This document shows positions 1 through 7,249 of a stretch of DNA of 8,819 nt, piece after piece (within the stretch, counting starts at the first letter, position 1; each line of letters starts with the position of its first letter). The stretch covers positions 1-8,819 of the forward strand of contig JAGWUW010000081.1 of the NCBI GenBank assembly GCA_028868235.1. The letters are read 5' to 3'. This stretch comes from Betaproteobacteria bacterium (lineage in GTDB: Bacteria > Pseudomonadota > Gammaproteobacteria > Burkholderiales > Rhodocyclaceae). The notes under the pieces are model-generated. The model did no database searches. It worked only from the letters and a program-made list of their open reading frames with translations, and was not told the origin of the DNA. A program made the position numbers and the translations under genes.

Positions 1-243
1 ATAGTTCTTCAACTCAACGAGCTGACGGTCGAAAGCAGCAACCGAGCTATCGAGCAACTTCTTGCTGCGCTCAACATCGACTTCCTGACCAACCTGGAAA
101 TACGCCTTGGCCATACGCTGGGACAACATACGCTGGCGCCCGGCCTTGTTGATGGCGGCATTGATATCGCTGATTTGGGCCTGCGCACATTCACTAATCA
201 GGCCCAAAAAGAAAACGAGACAGACACTCAGAATAGTCTTCAA
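1..243 (-). CDS. Secreted PilJ-N (type IV pili methyl-accepting chemotaxis transducer N-terminal) domain protein, 3' part outside window
   Basis: Only the first 81 codons are present; the gene runs off the left edge. The start is read as TTG at 243-241. It is preceded by a good GGAGG (253-249) with a 5-base spacer, and an in-frame TAG lies upstream with no ATG or GTG in between. Residues 1-22 form a signal peptide (MKT, then a hydrophobic stretch ending in AQA before Q23). Residues about 28-50 contain INKAGRQRMLSQRMAKAY, the hallmark of the PilJ-N domain (AGRQRMLSQR core), an all-helical periplasmic sensor-like domain also found in PilJ. What follows is helical and charged. Whether the full protein is a short periplasmic one or a longer receptor with membrane and signalling domains cannot be seen; the cleavable-looking signal favours a soluble exported protein. 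The ligand is unknown. Start codon and ribosome binding site lie inside a strong hairpin. Confidence 0.82.
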   Translation of the reverse strand, partial: MKTILSVCLVFFLGLISECAQAQISDINAAINKAGRQRMLSQRMAKAYFQVGQEVDVERSKKLLDSSVAAFDRQLVELKNY

Positions 244-284
244 GAAGACCTCCGTTCGATACGAGGAGATGGTCTTGAAGACTA
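234..284 (-). repeat. Perfect 12-bp inverted repeat (27-base loop) enclosing the start of the PilJ-N gene
   Basis: TAGTCTTCAAGA at 234-245 and TCTTGAAGACTA at 273-284 are exact reverse complements. In the minus-strand transcript the outer 12-bp stem contains the UUG start codon and codons 2-3. Inside the loop, CUCC can pair with the GGAG of the Shine-Dalgarno site, and UCG with CGA around a UAU triloop. The whole initiation region could therefore be folded away. No T-run follows the repeat on either strand, so it does not look like a standard intrinsic terminator. The repeat is seen directly; a regulatory role is inferred. Confidence 0.7.
249..253 (-). promoter_or_regulatory. Ribosome binding site that fixes the TTG start of the PilJ-N gene
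   Basis: GGAGG on the minus strand sits 5 bases before TTG 243-241. No ATG or GTG lies in this frame between the upstream in-frame stop and this point, so the site decides the start. In the predicted fold the GGAG pairs with a CUCC about 11 bases upstream in the transcript. Confidence 0.7.
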
Positions 285-307
285 GCGGCTACGCGAAACG
301 TTCCACC

Positions 308-313
308 ATGATA
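308..313 (-). promoter_or_regulatory. Possible -10 element for the PilJ-N gene
   Basis: On the minus strand this reads TATCAT, five of six matches to the sigma-70 -10 consensus. Transcription would begin near position 300, just upstream of the start-codon hairpin, giving a leader of roughly 55 bases. There is no good -35 at the usual distance, so it is only a candidate. The rest of the 244-347 gap shows no clear terminator for the cytochrome gene. Confidence 0.2.
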
Positions 314-347
314 TGCATCAACAATGTAACACCACCGTAAAATCGGC

Positions 348-968
348 TTAAGGCAGCTGTGTCAGGTAGTTGGCGACTGCTGTCACATCTTCGTTTTTGA
401 GAGGCGCGGTGGCGATAGTCATCAGTTGATTGTTGCGGATACCCGTACCATCGCGATAGCGCATGATGGTGGATTGCAGGTACGGTAGTTTTTGGCCGGC
501 TAGGCGCGGGTACAACTCACCGCCACGCGCCTGATCGCCGTGGCAGCGTACGCATAGCTTGGTAAACAATTCTTTACCCCGAGCGACCTGAGTTGCATCC
601 GCCTTGACCGGAGAAACCGGCTCACTGGCGAAATACAGCGCGATCTGCAAACGCTCCTCGTCCTTGAGCACCTTGATCAGTCCTTGCATGAACTGATCTT
701 TGCGCTCACCGGCACCGAACTTGCGAATCTGCTCGAGCAGGTAGGCGGGGTTTTGTCCTGCCAGGTTTGGAACATCCGGGGATTTGCTGATGCCGTTTTC
801 GCCATGGCAGTTGGCACAGAAAAACGACGCCTTGCGCCCCGCCTCGACAGCCGCTCTCAAGGCAGCAGGGTCGCCCTGAACGGTTTTCAGCCGTTCCTGC
901 GCCGTAGATTGAGCCAGCGCCGAAACACTTGTTACAAGAAAACCGACCGCGATGAACAATGTCCGCAC
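348..968 (-). CDS. Periplasmic diheme class I cytochrome c, cytochrome c4-like
   Basis: The protein has 206 residues from a GTG start at 968-966. That start is chosen because GGGAGGGG (980-973) precedes it at proper spacing and a clean signal peptide follows (residues 1-19, MRTLFIAVGF... ending ALA). An ATG at 1013 is in frame but would add 15 residues before the signal peptide and overlap tldD. Two heme c sites, CANCH (51-55) and CVRCH (139-143), lie in two similar halves. Each half has the NLAGQ/RLAGQ turn (68-72, 155-159) and a candidate axial methionine (M94, M183). This two-domain plan and length fit the cytochrome c4 family: periplasmic electron carriers, often between the bc1 complex and terminal oxidases or other reductases. 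The redox partner is not shown here. The gene lies 28 bases after tldD and is probably cotranscribed with it. Confidence 0.9.
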   Translation of the reverse strand: MRTLFIAVGFLVTSVSALAQSTAQERLKTVQGDPAALRAAVEAGRKASFFCANCHGENGISKSPDVPNLAGQNPAYLLEQIRKFGAGERKDQFMQGLIKVLKDEERLQIALYFASEPVSPVKADATQVARGKELFTKLCVRCHGDQARGGELYPRLAGQKLPYLQSTIMRYRDGTGIRNNQLMTIATAPLKNEDVTAVANYLTQLP

Positions 969-972
969 AATA

Positions 973-980
973 CCCCTCCC
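973..980 (-). promoter_or_regulatory. Strong ribosome binding site deciding the GTG start of the cytochrome gene
   Basis: GGGAGGGG on the minus strand contains GGAGG (979-975), six bases before GTG 968-966. It lies in the 28-base gap after the tldD stop codon and supports the short, signal-peptide-leading form over the ATG at 1013. Confidence 0.7.
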
Positions 981-996
981 GCAAAAGGAGTAGTAA

Positions 997-2442
997 TTAT
1001 GCAGTACCCCCAACGGTCAGTCCATCGATACGCAAGGTTGGCTGGCCGACGCCGACCGGCACGCTCTGGCCGTCCTTACCGCAGGTACCGACGCCAGGAT
1101 CGAGTTTCAGGTCGTTGCCGATCATCGACACGCGGGTCAGCGCGTCCGGGCCATTGCCGATCAGCGTCGCGCCCTTGATCGGCCGTGTCACCTTGCCGTC
1201 CTCGATCAGATAAGCCTCGCTCATCGAGAAAACGAACTTGCCACTGGTGATATCGACCTGGCCGCCACCGAAATTGGCGGCATAGATACCCTTCTTAACC
1301 GACCGGATGATCTCCTGCGGATCGTGCTCGCCGGCCAGCATCATGGTGTTTGTCATGCGTGGCAGCGGTAGGTGGGCAAAGGATTCACGACGCCCGTTGC
1401 CGGTCGGCGCGACGCCCATCAGGCGAGCGTTCAGGCTATCCTGCATGTAGCCCTTGAGGATACCGTCCTCGATCAATACGTTACGCTGAGTCGGGTTCCC
1501 TTCATCGTCGAAATTCAGCGAGCCACGCCGGTCGCTGATCGTGCCATCGTCGATGACGGTGACGCCCTTGGCTGCCACGCGCTGGCCGATGCGGCCACTG
1601 AAGGCAGAACTACCCTTTCGGTTGAAATCCCCCTCCAGACCATGGCCAACCGCTTCGTGGAGCAAGATCCCGGGCCAGCCGGAGCCGAGGACCACCGTCA
1701 TCTGACCAGCCGGAGCGGGTTCGGCATGCAGGTTGACCACCGCCTGATGTACGGCCTCCTTGGCGTAGCGCTGCAGGATTTCGTCATCGAAATAGCCGAA
1801 ATCGAAACGACCGCCACCGCCGGCCCCGCCCTGCTCACGCTTGCCGTTTTCCTCGACGATAACCGACACCGAGCAACGGACTAGCGGCCGGATATCGGCA
1901 GCCAGACGACCATCGGAACCGGCGACCAGGATCACCTCGTATTCGCCAGCCAGCGAAGCCATGACCTGCACGACGCGCGGATCGATGGCTCGGGCATAGC
2001 CTTCCAGGCGCTCGAGCAGCTTAACCTTGGCATCAGCTGGCAGCGAAGCGATGGGATCGTGCGGTACGTACAGCGAGCGACTGGCCTTGATCGCCTGCAA
2101 GGCCGGCAGCGTACCGGACTGCCCGGCGGCCGCGATGGCACGCACGGCGTTCGCTGCATCGCCCAACGCTCGCGCGCTAATGTCGTCAGAATAAGCAAAA
2201 GCCGTCTTTTCCCCGGAAATCGCACGCACACCGACACCTTGGTCGATATTGAAGCTGCCAGACTTGACGATACCCTCATCCAGACTCCACGCCTCGGAGC
2301 GGGAATACTGGAAATAGAGGTCGGCATAGTCGACCTGGTTTTTCAGGATTTGCCCGAAAGTCCGCGATAAATCCCCCTCGGTCAGTGAAAAGGGGGTGAG
2401 CAGCAGGGACTCGGCTTGCGCCAAGGCGGTCGGTTGGGTCAT
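997..2442 (-). CDS. tldD: TldD, zinc metallopeptidase subunit of the TldD/TldE (PmbA) protease
   Basis: The 481 residues match the usual TldD length. The zinc-binding HEAVGH motif (HExxxH) is at residues 262-267 within [19 protein letters not shown] conserved cysteine in GTCGKDGQS (C454) fits the third zinc ligand known for this family. The C-terminal stretch [21 protein letters not shown] and the glycine-rich region near 204-212 are also typical. TldD pairs with TldE/PmbA to form a barrel-like cytosolic protease that degrades unfolded peptides. In E. coli it matures microcin B17 and is needed for CcdA turnover. No tldE/pmbA is in this window, so the partner must lie elsewhere. The ATG at 2442 has AAGGA six bases upstream, overlapping the nit stop codon, so translation is probably coupled to nit. 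Confidence 0.96.
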   Translation of the reverse strand: MTQPTALAQAESLLLTPFSLTEGDLSRTFGQILKNQVDYADLYFQYSRSEAWSLDEGIVKSGSFNIDQGVGVRAISGEKTAFAYSDDISARALGDAANAVRAIAAAGQSGTLPALQAIKASRSLYVPHDPIASLPADAKVKLLERLEGYARAIDPRVVQVMASLAGEYEVILVAGSDGRLAADIRPLVRCSVSVIVEENGKREQGGAGGGGRFDFGYFDDEILQRYAKEAVHQAVVNLHAEPAPAGQMTVVLGSGWPGILLHEAVGHGLEGDFNRKGSSAFSGRIGQRVAAKGVTVIDDGTISDRRGSLNFDDEGNPTQRNVLIEDGILKGYMQDSLNARLMGVAPTGNGRRESFAHLPLPRMTNTMMLAGEHDPQEIIRSVKKGIYAANFGGGQVDITSGKFVFSMSEAYLIEDGKVTRPIKGATLIGNGPDALTRVSMIGNDLKLDPGVGTCGKDGQSVPVGVGQPTLRIDGLTVGGTA

Positions 2443-2448
2443 GAAGCT

Positions 2449-2453
2449 TCCTT
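2449..2453 (-). promoter_or_regulatory. tldD ribosome binding site overlapping the nit stop codon
   Basis: Reading the minus strand, the nit stop TAA (2454-2452) runs directly into GGA to give AAGGA, six bases before the tldD ATG. Ribosomes ending nit would sit on the tldD initiation site, which supports translational coupling. Confidence 0.65.
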
Positions 2454-3261
2454 ACAGTTTGCGATGAGCGAGCGCCGGCAGGCTCTCGCGAATTTCGGCG
2501 ATACGTCGGTGGTCTAGATCGGCAATGACAACGCCCGGCCCCTTGACTTTGCGATCAATGATCTCGCCCCACGGGTCGACGATCATGCTGTTGCCGTGCG
2601 TTTCACGGCCGTTCTCATGCCGCCCACCTTGTCCGACCGCCAGCAGGTAGCATTGGTTCTCAATGGCCCGCGCACGCAACAGAATTTCCCAATGCGCCCT
2701 GCCGGTGGTTTCGGTAAAGGCAGCCGGCACCAGGATCAGATCGACAGGTGCCAATGCCCGGTACAACTCGGGAAAGCGCAGGTCGTAGCAAATCGACAGG
2801 GCGACCGAACCAAAGGGGGTGACGACGGAAACCGGGCGATCTCCCGCTTCAATGAAGCCAGCTTCGTCATAGGTTTCGTCCCCCTTGCGGAAGCCGAACA
2901 GATGTACCTTGTCATAGCGCGCGACGCATTGACCGGAGGGATCGAAAACCAGGCTGGAATTACGCATCTTGTCCGGCACTGAAGCCGCTAGCGGAATGGA
3001 GCCAGCAAACAGCCAAATGCCGTGCTTCCGCGCGGTTTCCGCCAGCCAGGACTGGATCGGCCCGACACCAAAGGCTTCGCGGGCCCGAACGCGGTCCGCA
3101 TCGGCAGCGCCAATAATCGGAAAATACTCCGGCAGGGCGACCAGTTGCGCCCCCTGGGCCACGGCATCGGCAACGAGGCGTGCCGCATTTTCAAGGTTGC
3201 CCGCAACACGTGGCCCGGAGATCATCTGCACGGCGGCTATCCGACAATTCTGCTTGCTCAC
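2452..3261 (-). CDS. Nitrilase-superfamily carbon-nitrogen hydrolase, Nit/YbeM-like (probable deaminated glutathione amidase)
   Basis: The protein has 269 residues. The nitrilase catalytic triad is visible: Glu45 in LPEYF, Lys118 in YDKVHLFGF and Cys158 in SICYDLRFPELYR. The CYDLRFPELYR block marks the Nit1/Nit2/YbeM branch. Studied members hydrolyse the amide of deaminated glutathione, a side product of transaminases (metabolite repair), or of omega-amides such as alpha-ketoglutaramate. The exact substrate here is inferred from family resemblance only. There is no signal peptide, so it should be cytosolic. The start is GTG (3261-3259), overlapping the TGA of the preceding yhdP-like gene in the four bases GTGA; a GAGGA (3275-3271) lies nine bases upstream. 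It is followed after nine bases by tldD. Its position between yhdP and tldD suggests a coupled operon rather than a shared pathway. Confidence 0.9.
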   Translation of the reverse strand: MSKQNCRIAAVQMISGPRVAGNLENAARLVADAVAQGAQLVALPEYFPIIGAADADRVRAREAFGVGPIQSWLAETARKHGIWLFAGSIPLAASVPDKMRNSSLVFDPSGQCVARYDKVHLFGFRKGDETYDEAGFIEAGDRPVSVVTPFGSVALSICYDLRFPELYRALAPVDLILVPAAFTETTGRAHWEILLRARAIENQCYLLAVGQGGRHENGRETHGNSMIVDPWGEIIDRKVKGPGVVIADLDHRRIAEIRESLPALAHRKL

Positions 3262-6200
3262 GGCTTATCTTCCTCGTCTACCTTCGGTTTCACTTCCTGC
3301 TCCGACTCCCCCGCCTTGTCCACCTTGGGATCGGCCCAGGTTCCGGTGACATGATAGCGGTAGCTGAAGAGGCGGTTGAGAGGATTCTGCATCACCGTGT
3401 TAGCCAGCAATGCAGCTGCGCCGACTACCGGATTGACCAGCGCGGCGCCGACGGCTGCAACGTTGCCGATTTCCGGTCGGACAACGACTTGCAGATTCTG
3501 CGTTTCGGTTTTGAGGTCAGTTTCCCCCTCCATTTCAACCTGGGCAGCCGGCCCCTTGATGCGCAAGGGCTCGATCGTGCGCATGACGCCCTTCTTGATC
3601 GAGAACTTACCGTCAATACGGTCGAATGCTAGGCCATCGCTGAAGATATCGCGAAAATCCAGGGTCAGGCGGCGCGGCAGGGACTGTAGCGAGATCAGGC
3701 CAAGCAGCTTGCCGACGCCAGGTTCCAGCTTGTTGAACTGACCTTTCTCAGCCTCGACGCTCAACTGGCCGCTCAGGGTTGGGTAGTGGATGCCGGTCAG
3801 TGGCCCCCCCCATTGCAGATCACCGGTCAACTTGGCGCTGCCGCGGCGCACTGTGTCGGCATAGCCGAGGCGATCGAGCAACTTGCCAATATCCTTCGCT
3901 GTCAATTCGAAATCCAGCCGTGTCTGGTGACGGCCGTTGTTGATCCACACCCCCTTGCCTTTCAAGGCTCCGTCCGGATTCTGCAGATTTAGCGTATCGA
4001 GATTCCATGCCCCCTTGTCGTTGCGCGCTTTCAGCTCCAGTTTACCCAGCGCCTTGTCGCCAACATGCAGATCGTCCACCGACAGACTCATACCAGGCAG
4101 CGAATTGATCAATGTCGTGCTGCCCTCGCTGACTTCGGCGGCAGGACGCAGCATCAGGCGCTTGAAATTGCCCTCCACCCAGCCTTCACCGGCACTCTTC
4201 CAGAACACTTCGCCGACCGCTTCCCGTGTATTGAGGCCGATCTGCCAGCCACCGTCGCGCGGACGCAGCGTCGTTTCGACATTGCTAAAATCACGTTCAA
4301 AAATGCGCAGCGACGGGGTTTTCAGCGCAACGACACTGAGCGCCAAACCACCTGCCTCGCCACCGTTCCCACCCGTCGCGCCCTCCGGCAGATAATTCCG
4401 CCACAGATCGGCATCGATACGCGATGCCGCAACGCGAATCGCCAGACCTTTTTCGGGCAAGCGAGGCTCAGCATCGCCAACGGCAAAGACGCCGCGCTCC
4501 CAGTTTTCCTGGCGGCGGATGATGACCCCCTGCCCAACCTTGCCTAGCGTAATGCGGTACTGCTCACGCTGGACATCCGGATTGGTCCTTTCAATACGCA
4601 GCGGCAGCACCATGGTCGAACTCTTGTTCAAGGGTTCGGGCAACGGGGAACTGATACCGACCAAGTCCGACTCGACCACCACCTCGGCATTTCGCTTGCG
4701 GATCGCGATATCTGCTTTCCACCCGGCGCTACCTGTCAGGTGATTAACCAGCGGCCAATCGAAGTAAGCACTGACATCCTTGATCTGTGCCGTGCCGCCA
4801 GCCTGAACCGCGACCTTATCGCCAATGCTGCGCACCTGCACCTTGAGCGGGCCTCCGAAAACCCGCCCGGTGATATCCTGCGCCGTCGCCGTACTTTCGG
4901 TCAGCTGTAGGCGACCATTGACCTGCGTTAGCGGCGGCAGGCCGGCCAGCGGCTGCAATTGGTTATTCTGGAACCGGTAATCACCGCGCATCTTCGTATC
5001 CTGAGCGTGGCGCAATGGGATATCGAGTTCCAGATTCAGACTACCATTGCCGACGGCCTTCATGCCGTTAGTGAAGTGATCGATCGTATCGGCAATCGGG
5101 CTCTGCTCGATGAAGCGCAGAAACTCGGTCGTCGGCCCGTGAGCCAAGCCGCGTACCAACAGCATTTCCTCATGCGATTCAAAGTCCGGAATCTGGACAT
5201 TTACTCCGGACAGGCTGGCACCGAGAATACGCCCCTTACTGGCGGCGATTTTCATGCCAGTATCGAAAGTCATGTCGGCCGCTATGCCATCGATGGCCGG
5301 CCAGCCCGGCACATAGTCCACTTTGGCATCGGCCGCCTTGGCGGTAACGATGAACTTGCCACCCTTGCCATCACGGAAGGGGAAATCCTGCAATTTACCC
5401 TTGAGGATCAACTTGCCGTCATACCCTTTCCCAGCAACGATGCCACGCCGGATCCAGGCGCGTGCTTCGGCATTGACTACATGCGGCATGTAGCGCCACA
5501 CCGCCGTTGCTTCAGCTCGGTCGACCTTTGCGGTTAAATCGATTTCCCCTGGCCCCTCACCGGAATAGCGATAAACACCTTGGGCCGACCCAGCCGCATC
5601 AGGCCCGGCGAACTCCAGCTTATCGAGGTGAATGTCAGTCGCCGCCGCGAGGTTTTTCCAGCTTGCTTTCGCCTTCAAGGTGGTCAGCGCGATATCCGGC
5701 TCGGGAAAAATGGCCGGTAGAGAGAGGGCCGATTTACCCGAATCGATCAGCAGTTCGCCGCTTTTTTCGGTCAACTCAATGCTGCCGGAAAGCCCTTCTG
5801 CCCCCGGAAAATAGCCGCCAGGGTCAAGCCCGAGCTCGTGAAAACCCGCCTTCAGGCTATAACGTTTGAGCGTTTCCCCATCCAGCGTCCACCCTGCCCG
5901 CAACTCGGCAACACGCCCCCGCGGTTTATGTTTTTCAAGCAATTCCCGGCTCTTCGCATCGAGCGGCATGTGAGAAGCAAGTTTGGCGAGGACAGCCAGA
6001 TCCAGAAAAGTGGCGCTGGCATTGCCGGAAACAACGGCTGTTTGTGGATTCTGATGCCAATCCAGCTTGAAATCAGTGGGTGCCACGCGGACGCCGTCCT
6101 GTGTCAGCAATTCGACCTTGTGCCCGGCCAGCGCCCACTCGTCAGCTTGGTAGCGACCTTCCAGACGGCCGCGCATACTGGCCAGATCGAGTTCCGGCAG

Positions 6201-7148
6201 TTGTCGACCAAGGCGAATACGTAATTCCTCAAGCGCTACATCGGCCGTCAACTTGCCGGCACCATCATCAAGGTCGCCCCAGATACGCAGCGCCCCCCGC
6301 CCCTGCGGCAGCAACACCGGGTAATCGACCCAGGCTCGCCAGCCAGCCAGGTCAGCATAGTCCAGTTCAATAAAAATCTTGCCGGTCAGGTGTTCCAGCG
6401 CATCGCCCAAGTCACCCTTCACCTCGCCGCGAATATCGACCCGCGCTGCAAGGTTATCTGGGGGAGCCGCCGACAGGCCAAAGCGATGGCGACGACCGCT
6501 GTTGTCGATTGCGAATTGCAGGTCTTCGAGGACCAGAGGGGGTGCATTGCGTAGACGGTCATCCCAAACGATGGTCGCATCGCGGATACGGATGCGTTTT
6601 TGCTCGAGCACCCACGCGGCAAAGGCAGGATCACTCTCGCCCTCGGTGTCCATGCCGGCCACGGTCAGTTTGCCGCTGGTTTCACGACGTACATGCAGGA
6701 GCGGCCCGTCGAAAGCGAGCAGGGCCAGCGTCGGACGCAAGCGCCACAAGCTCTGCCAGGACAGCACACCCTCGACGCGGGTCAAAGAAAAAGCTGGCCT
6801 ACCCTGACGGTCGGCCACTACTACATCGTCGAGCACTAGATCCGGATTCAGTCCTTGCCAGTGCGCCTCTATGCGGCCGATGCGAACCGGCTGCCCGACC
6901 GCCATGCTGGCGGCCCGCTCGATCTGAGCGCGATAGTCGGCCACCCTGGGCAGCACCGTATAGCGCAGGGCCAGCACCAAGGCCGTAAAGGCCAGCCAGG
7001 CAGCAAACAGCAGCCAGCCCGCCCAGCGCAGGCCGCGGGCAACCGCCGGCTTGGCCAGAACAGGCCACAGCCAGTGCAAACGGTGATACACCGCGGCACG
7101 AGTGTCCGGAGATATGACGCCGGAACGGCGACTCAGCAGGTCATTCAC
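3258..7148 (-). CDS. yhdP: YhdP family AsmA-like envelope protein (inter-membrane phospholipid transport)
   Basis: The protein has 1296 residues, similar to E. coli YhdP (about 1266). A short cytoplasmic N-terminus is followed by one membrane helix at about 42-62 (WAGWLLFAAWLAFTALVLAL). Next comes the AsmA/YhdP opening signature (LPRVADYRAQIERAAS, then GQPVRIGRIEAHWQGL and NPDLVLDDV, to about 110). The middle is a very long beta-repeat region. The C-terminal AsmA-type region (about 1130-1270) ends in FSYRYHVTGTWADP and a charged tail. Family members (YhdP, TamB, YdbH) form periplasm-spanning grooves that carry phospholipid from inner to outer membrane. The start is read as GTG at 7148-7146, the first usual start after an in-frame TGA. 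Its ribosome binding site is weak, so the start is less certain than the rest. The gene heads the operon, and its TGA overlaps the nit GTG. A run of eight G occurs in its coding strand at 3811-3804, with the frame intact. Confidence 0.93.
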   Translation of the reverse strand: MNDLLSRRSGVISPDTRAAVYHRLHWLWPVLAKPAVARGLRWAGWLLFAAWLAFTALVLALRYTVLPRVADYRAQIERAASMAVGQPVRIGRIEAHWQGLNPDLVLDDVVVADRQGRPAFSLTRVEGVLSWQSLWRLRPTLALLAFDGPLLHVRRETSGKLTVAGMDTEGESDPAFAAWVLEQKRIRIRDATIVWDDRLRNAPPLVLEDLQFAIDNSGRRHRFGLSAAPPDNLAARVDIRGEVKGDLGDALEHLTGKIFIELDYADLAGWRAWVDYPVLLPQGRGALRIWGDLDDGAGKLTADVALEELRIRLGRQLPELDLASMRGRLEGRYQADEWALAGHKVELLTQDGVRVAPTDFKLDWHQNPQTAVVSGNASATFLDLAVLAKLASHMPLDAKSRELLEKHKPRGRVAELRAGWTLDGETLKRYSLKAGFHELGLDPGGYFPGAEGLSGSIELTEKSGELLIDSGKSALSLPAIFPEPDIALTTLKAKASWKNLAAATDIHLDKLEFAGPDAAGSAQGVYRYSGEGPGEIDLTAKVDRAEATAVWRYMPHVVNAEARAWIRRGIVAGKGYDGKLILKGKLQDFPFRDGKGGKFIVTAKAADAKVDYVPGWPAIDGIAADMTFDTGMKIAASKGRILGASLSGVNVQIPDFESHEEMLLVRGLAHGPTTEFLRFIEQSPIADTIDHFTNGMKAVGNGSLNLELDIPLRHAQDTKMRGDYRFQNNQLQPLAGLPPLTQVNGRLQLTESTATAQDITGRVFGGPLKVQVRSIGDKVAVQAGGTAQIKDVSAYFDWPLVNHLTGSAGWKADIAIRKRNAEVVVESDLVGISSPLPEPLNKSSTMVLPLRIERTNPDVQREQYRITLGKVGQGVIIRRQENWERGVFAVGDAEPRLPEKGLAIRVAASRIDADLWRNYLPEGATGGNGGEAGGLALSVVALKTPSLRIFERDFSNVETTLRPRDGGWQIGLNTREAVGEVFWKSAGEGWVEGNFKRLMLRPAAEVSEGSTTLINSLPGMSLSVDDLHVGDKALGKLELKARNDKGAWNLDTLNLQNPDGALKGKGVWINNGRHQTRLDFELTAKDIGKLLDRLGYADTVRRGSAKLTGDLQWGGPLTGIHYPTLSGQLSVEAEKGQFNKLEPGVGKLLGLISLQSLPRRLTLDFRDIFSDGLAFDRIDGKFSIKKGVMRTIEPLRIKGPAAQVEMEGETDLKTETQNLQVVVRPEIGNVAAVGAALVNPVVGAAALLANTVMQNPLNRLFSYRYHVTGTWADPKVDKAGESEQEVKPKVDEEDKP
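3804..3811. repeat. Homopolymer run of eight C (G8 in the yhdP coding strand)
   Basis: Eight consecutive C on the plus strand encode the W-G-G-P part of LQWGGPLTG in the YhdP-like protein, near residue 1113-1116. The reading frame is intact. It is the longest single-base run I noticed in the window. Confidence 0.85.
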
Positions 7149-7249
7149 CAGCGTAACCGCTTTGCCTTTGGGGGTTATAGCTCACTACAATCAGGAAATC
7201 GCCAAAACCTGCATTCTATCCTTTTCGGCCTGCGCGCCGACCGAACATC
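7149..7249. promoter_or_regulatory. Divergent intergenic region between yhdP-like gene and glnE
   Basis: This 101-bp spacer is the only divergent junction in the window and should hold the promoters of both the minus-strand operon and glnE. A plus-strand -10 is described separately. On the minus strand TATAAC (7179-7174) could be a -10 for the yhdP operon, but no good -35 is found at normal spacing. A weak inverted repeat TAACC/GGTTA (7154-7158, 7173-7177) lies between. I see no recognisable regulator site. Confidence 0.5.
7162..7191 (+). promoter_or_regulatory. Candidate sigma-70 promoter for glnE
   Basis: TTGCCT (7162-7167) and TACAAT (7186-7191) are separated by 18 bases. The -10 matches the consensus at five of six positions, the -35 at three or four. 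Transcription would start near 7198 and leave a leader of about 50 bases before the glnE ATG. Prediction is by eye only. Confidence 0.4.

Noticed and set aside
234..284. Inverted repeat as a rho-independent terminator of the cytochrome gene
   Set aside because: The stem is not GC-rich and no T-run follows in either direction; it also includes the next gene's start codon.
107..340. 77-codon plus-strand open frame at the left edge
   Set aside because: It overlaps the PilJ-N gene in antisense. The minus-strand reading has a signal peptide, a domain signature and a ribosome binding site; this one has none.
969..1013. Longer cytochrome form starting at ATG 1013
   Set aside because: It would put 15 polar residues before the signal peptide, overlap tldD, and ignore the strong ribosome binding site before GTG 968.
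1372..1884. 170-codon plus-strand open frame inside tldD
   Set aside because: It covers the TldD active-site region on the opposite strand and mirrors its codons; a shadow.
4959..5537. 192-codon plus-strand open frame inside the yhdP-like gene
   Set aside because: Antisense to a clearly coding AsmA-type protein, with no family resemblance.
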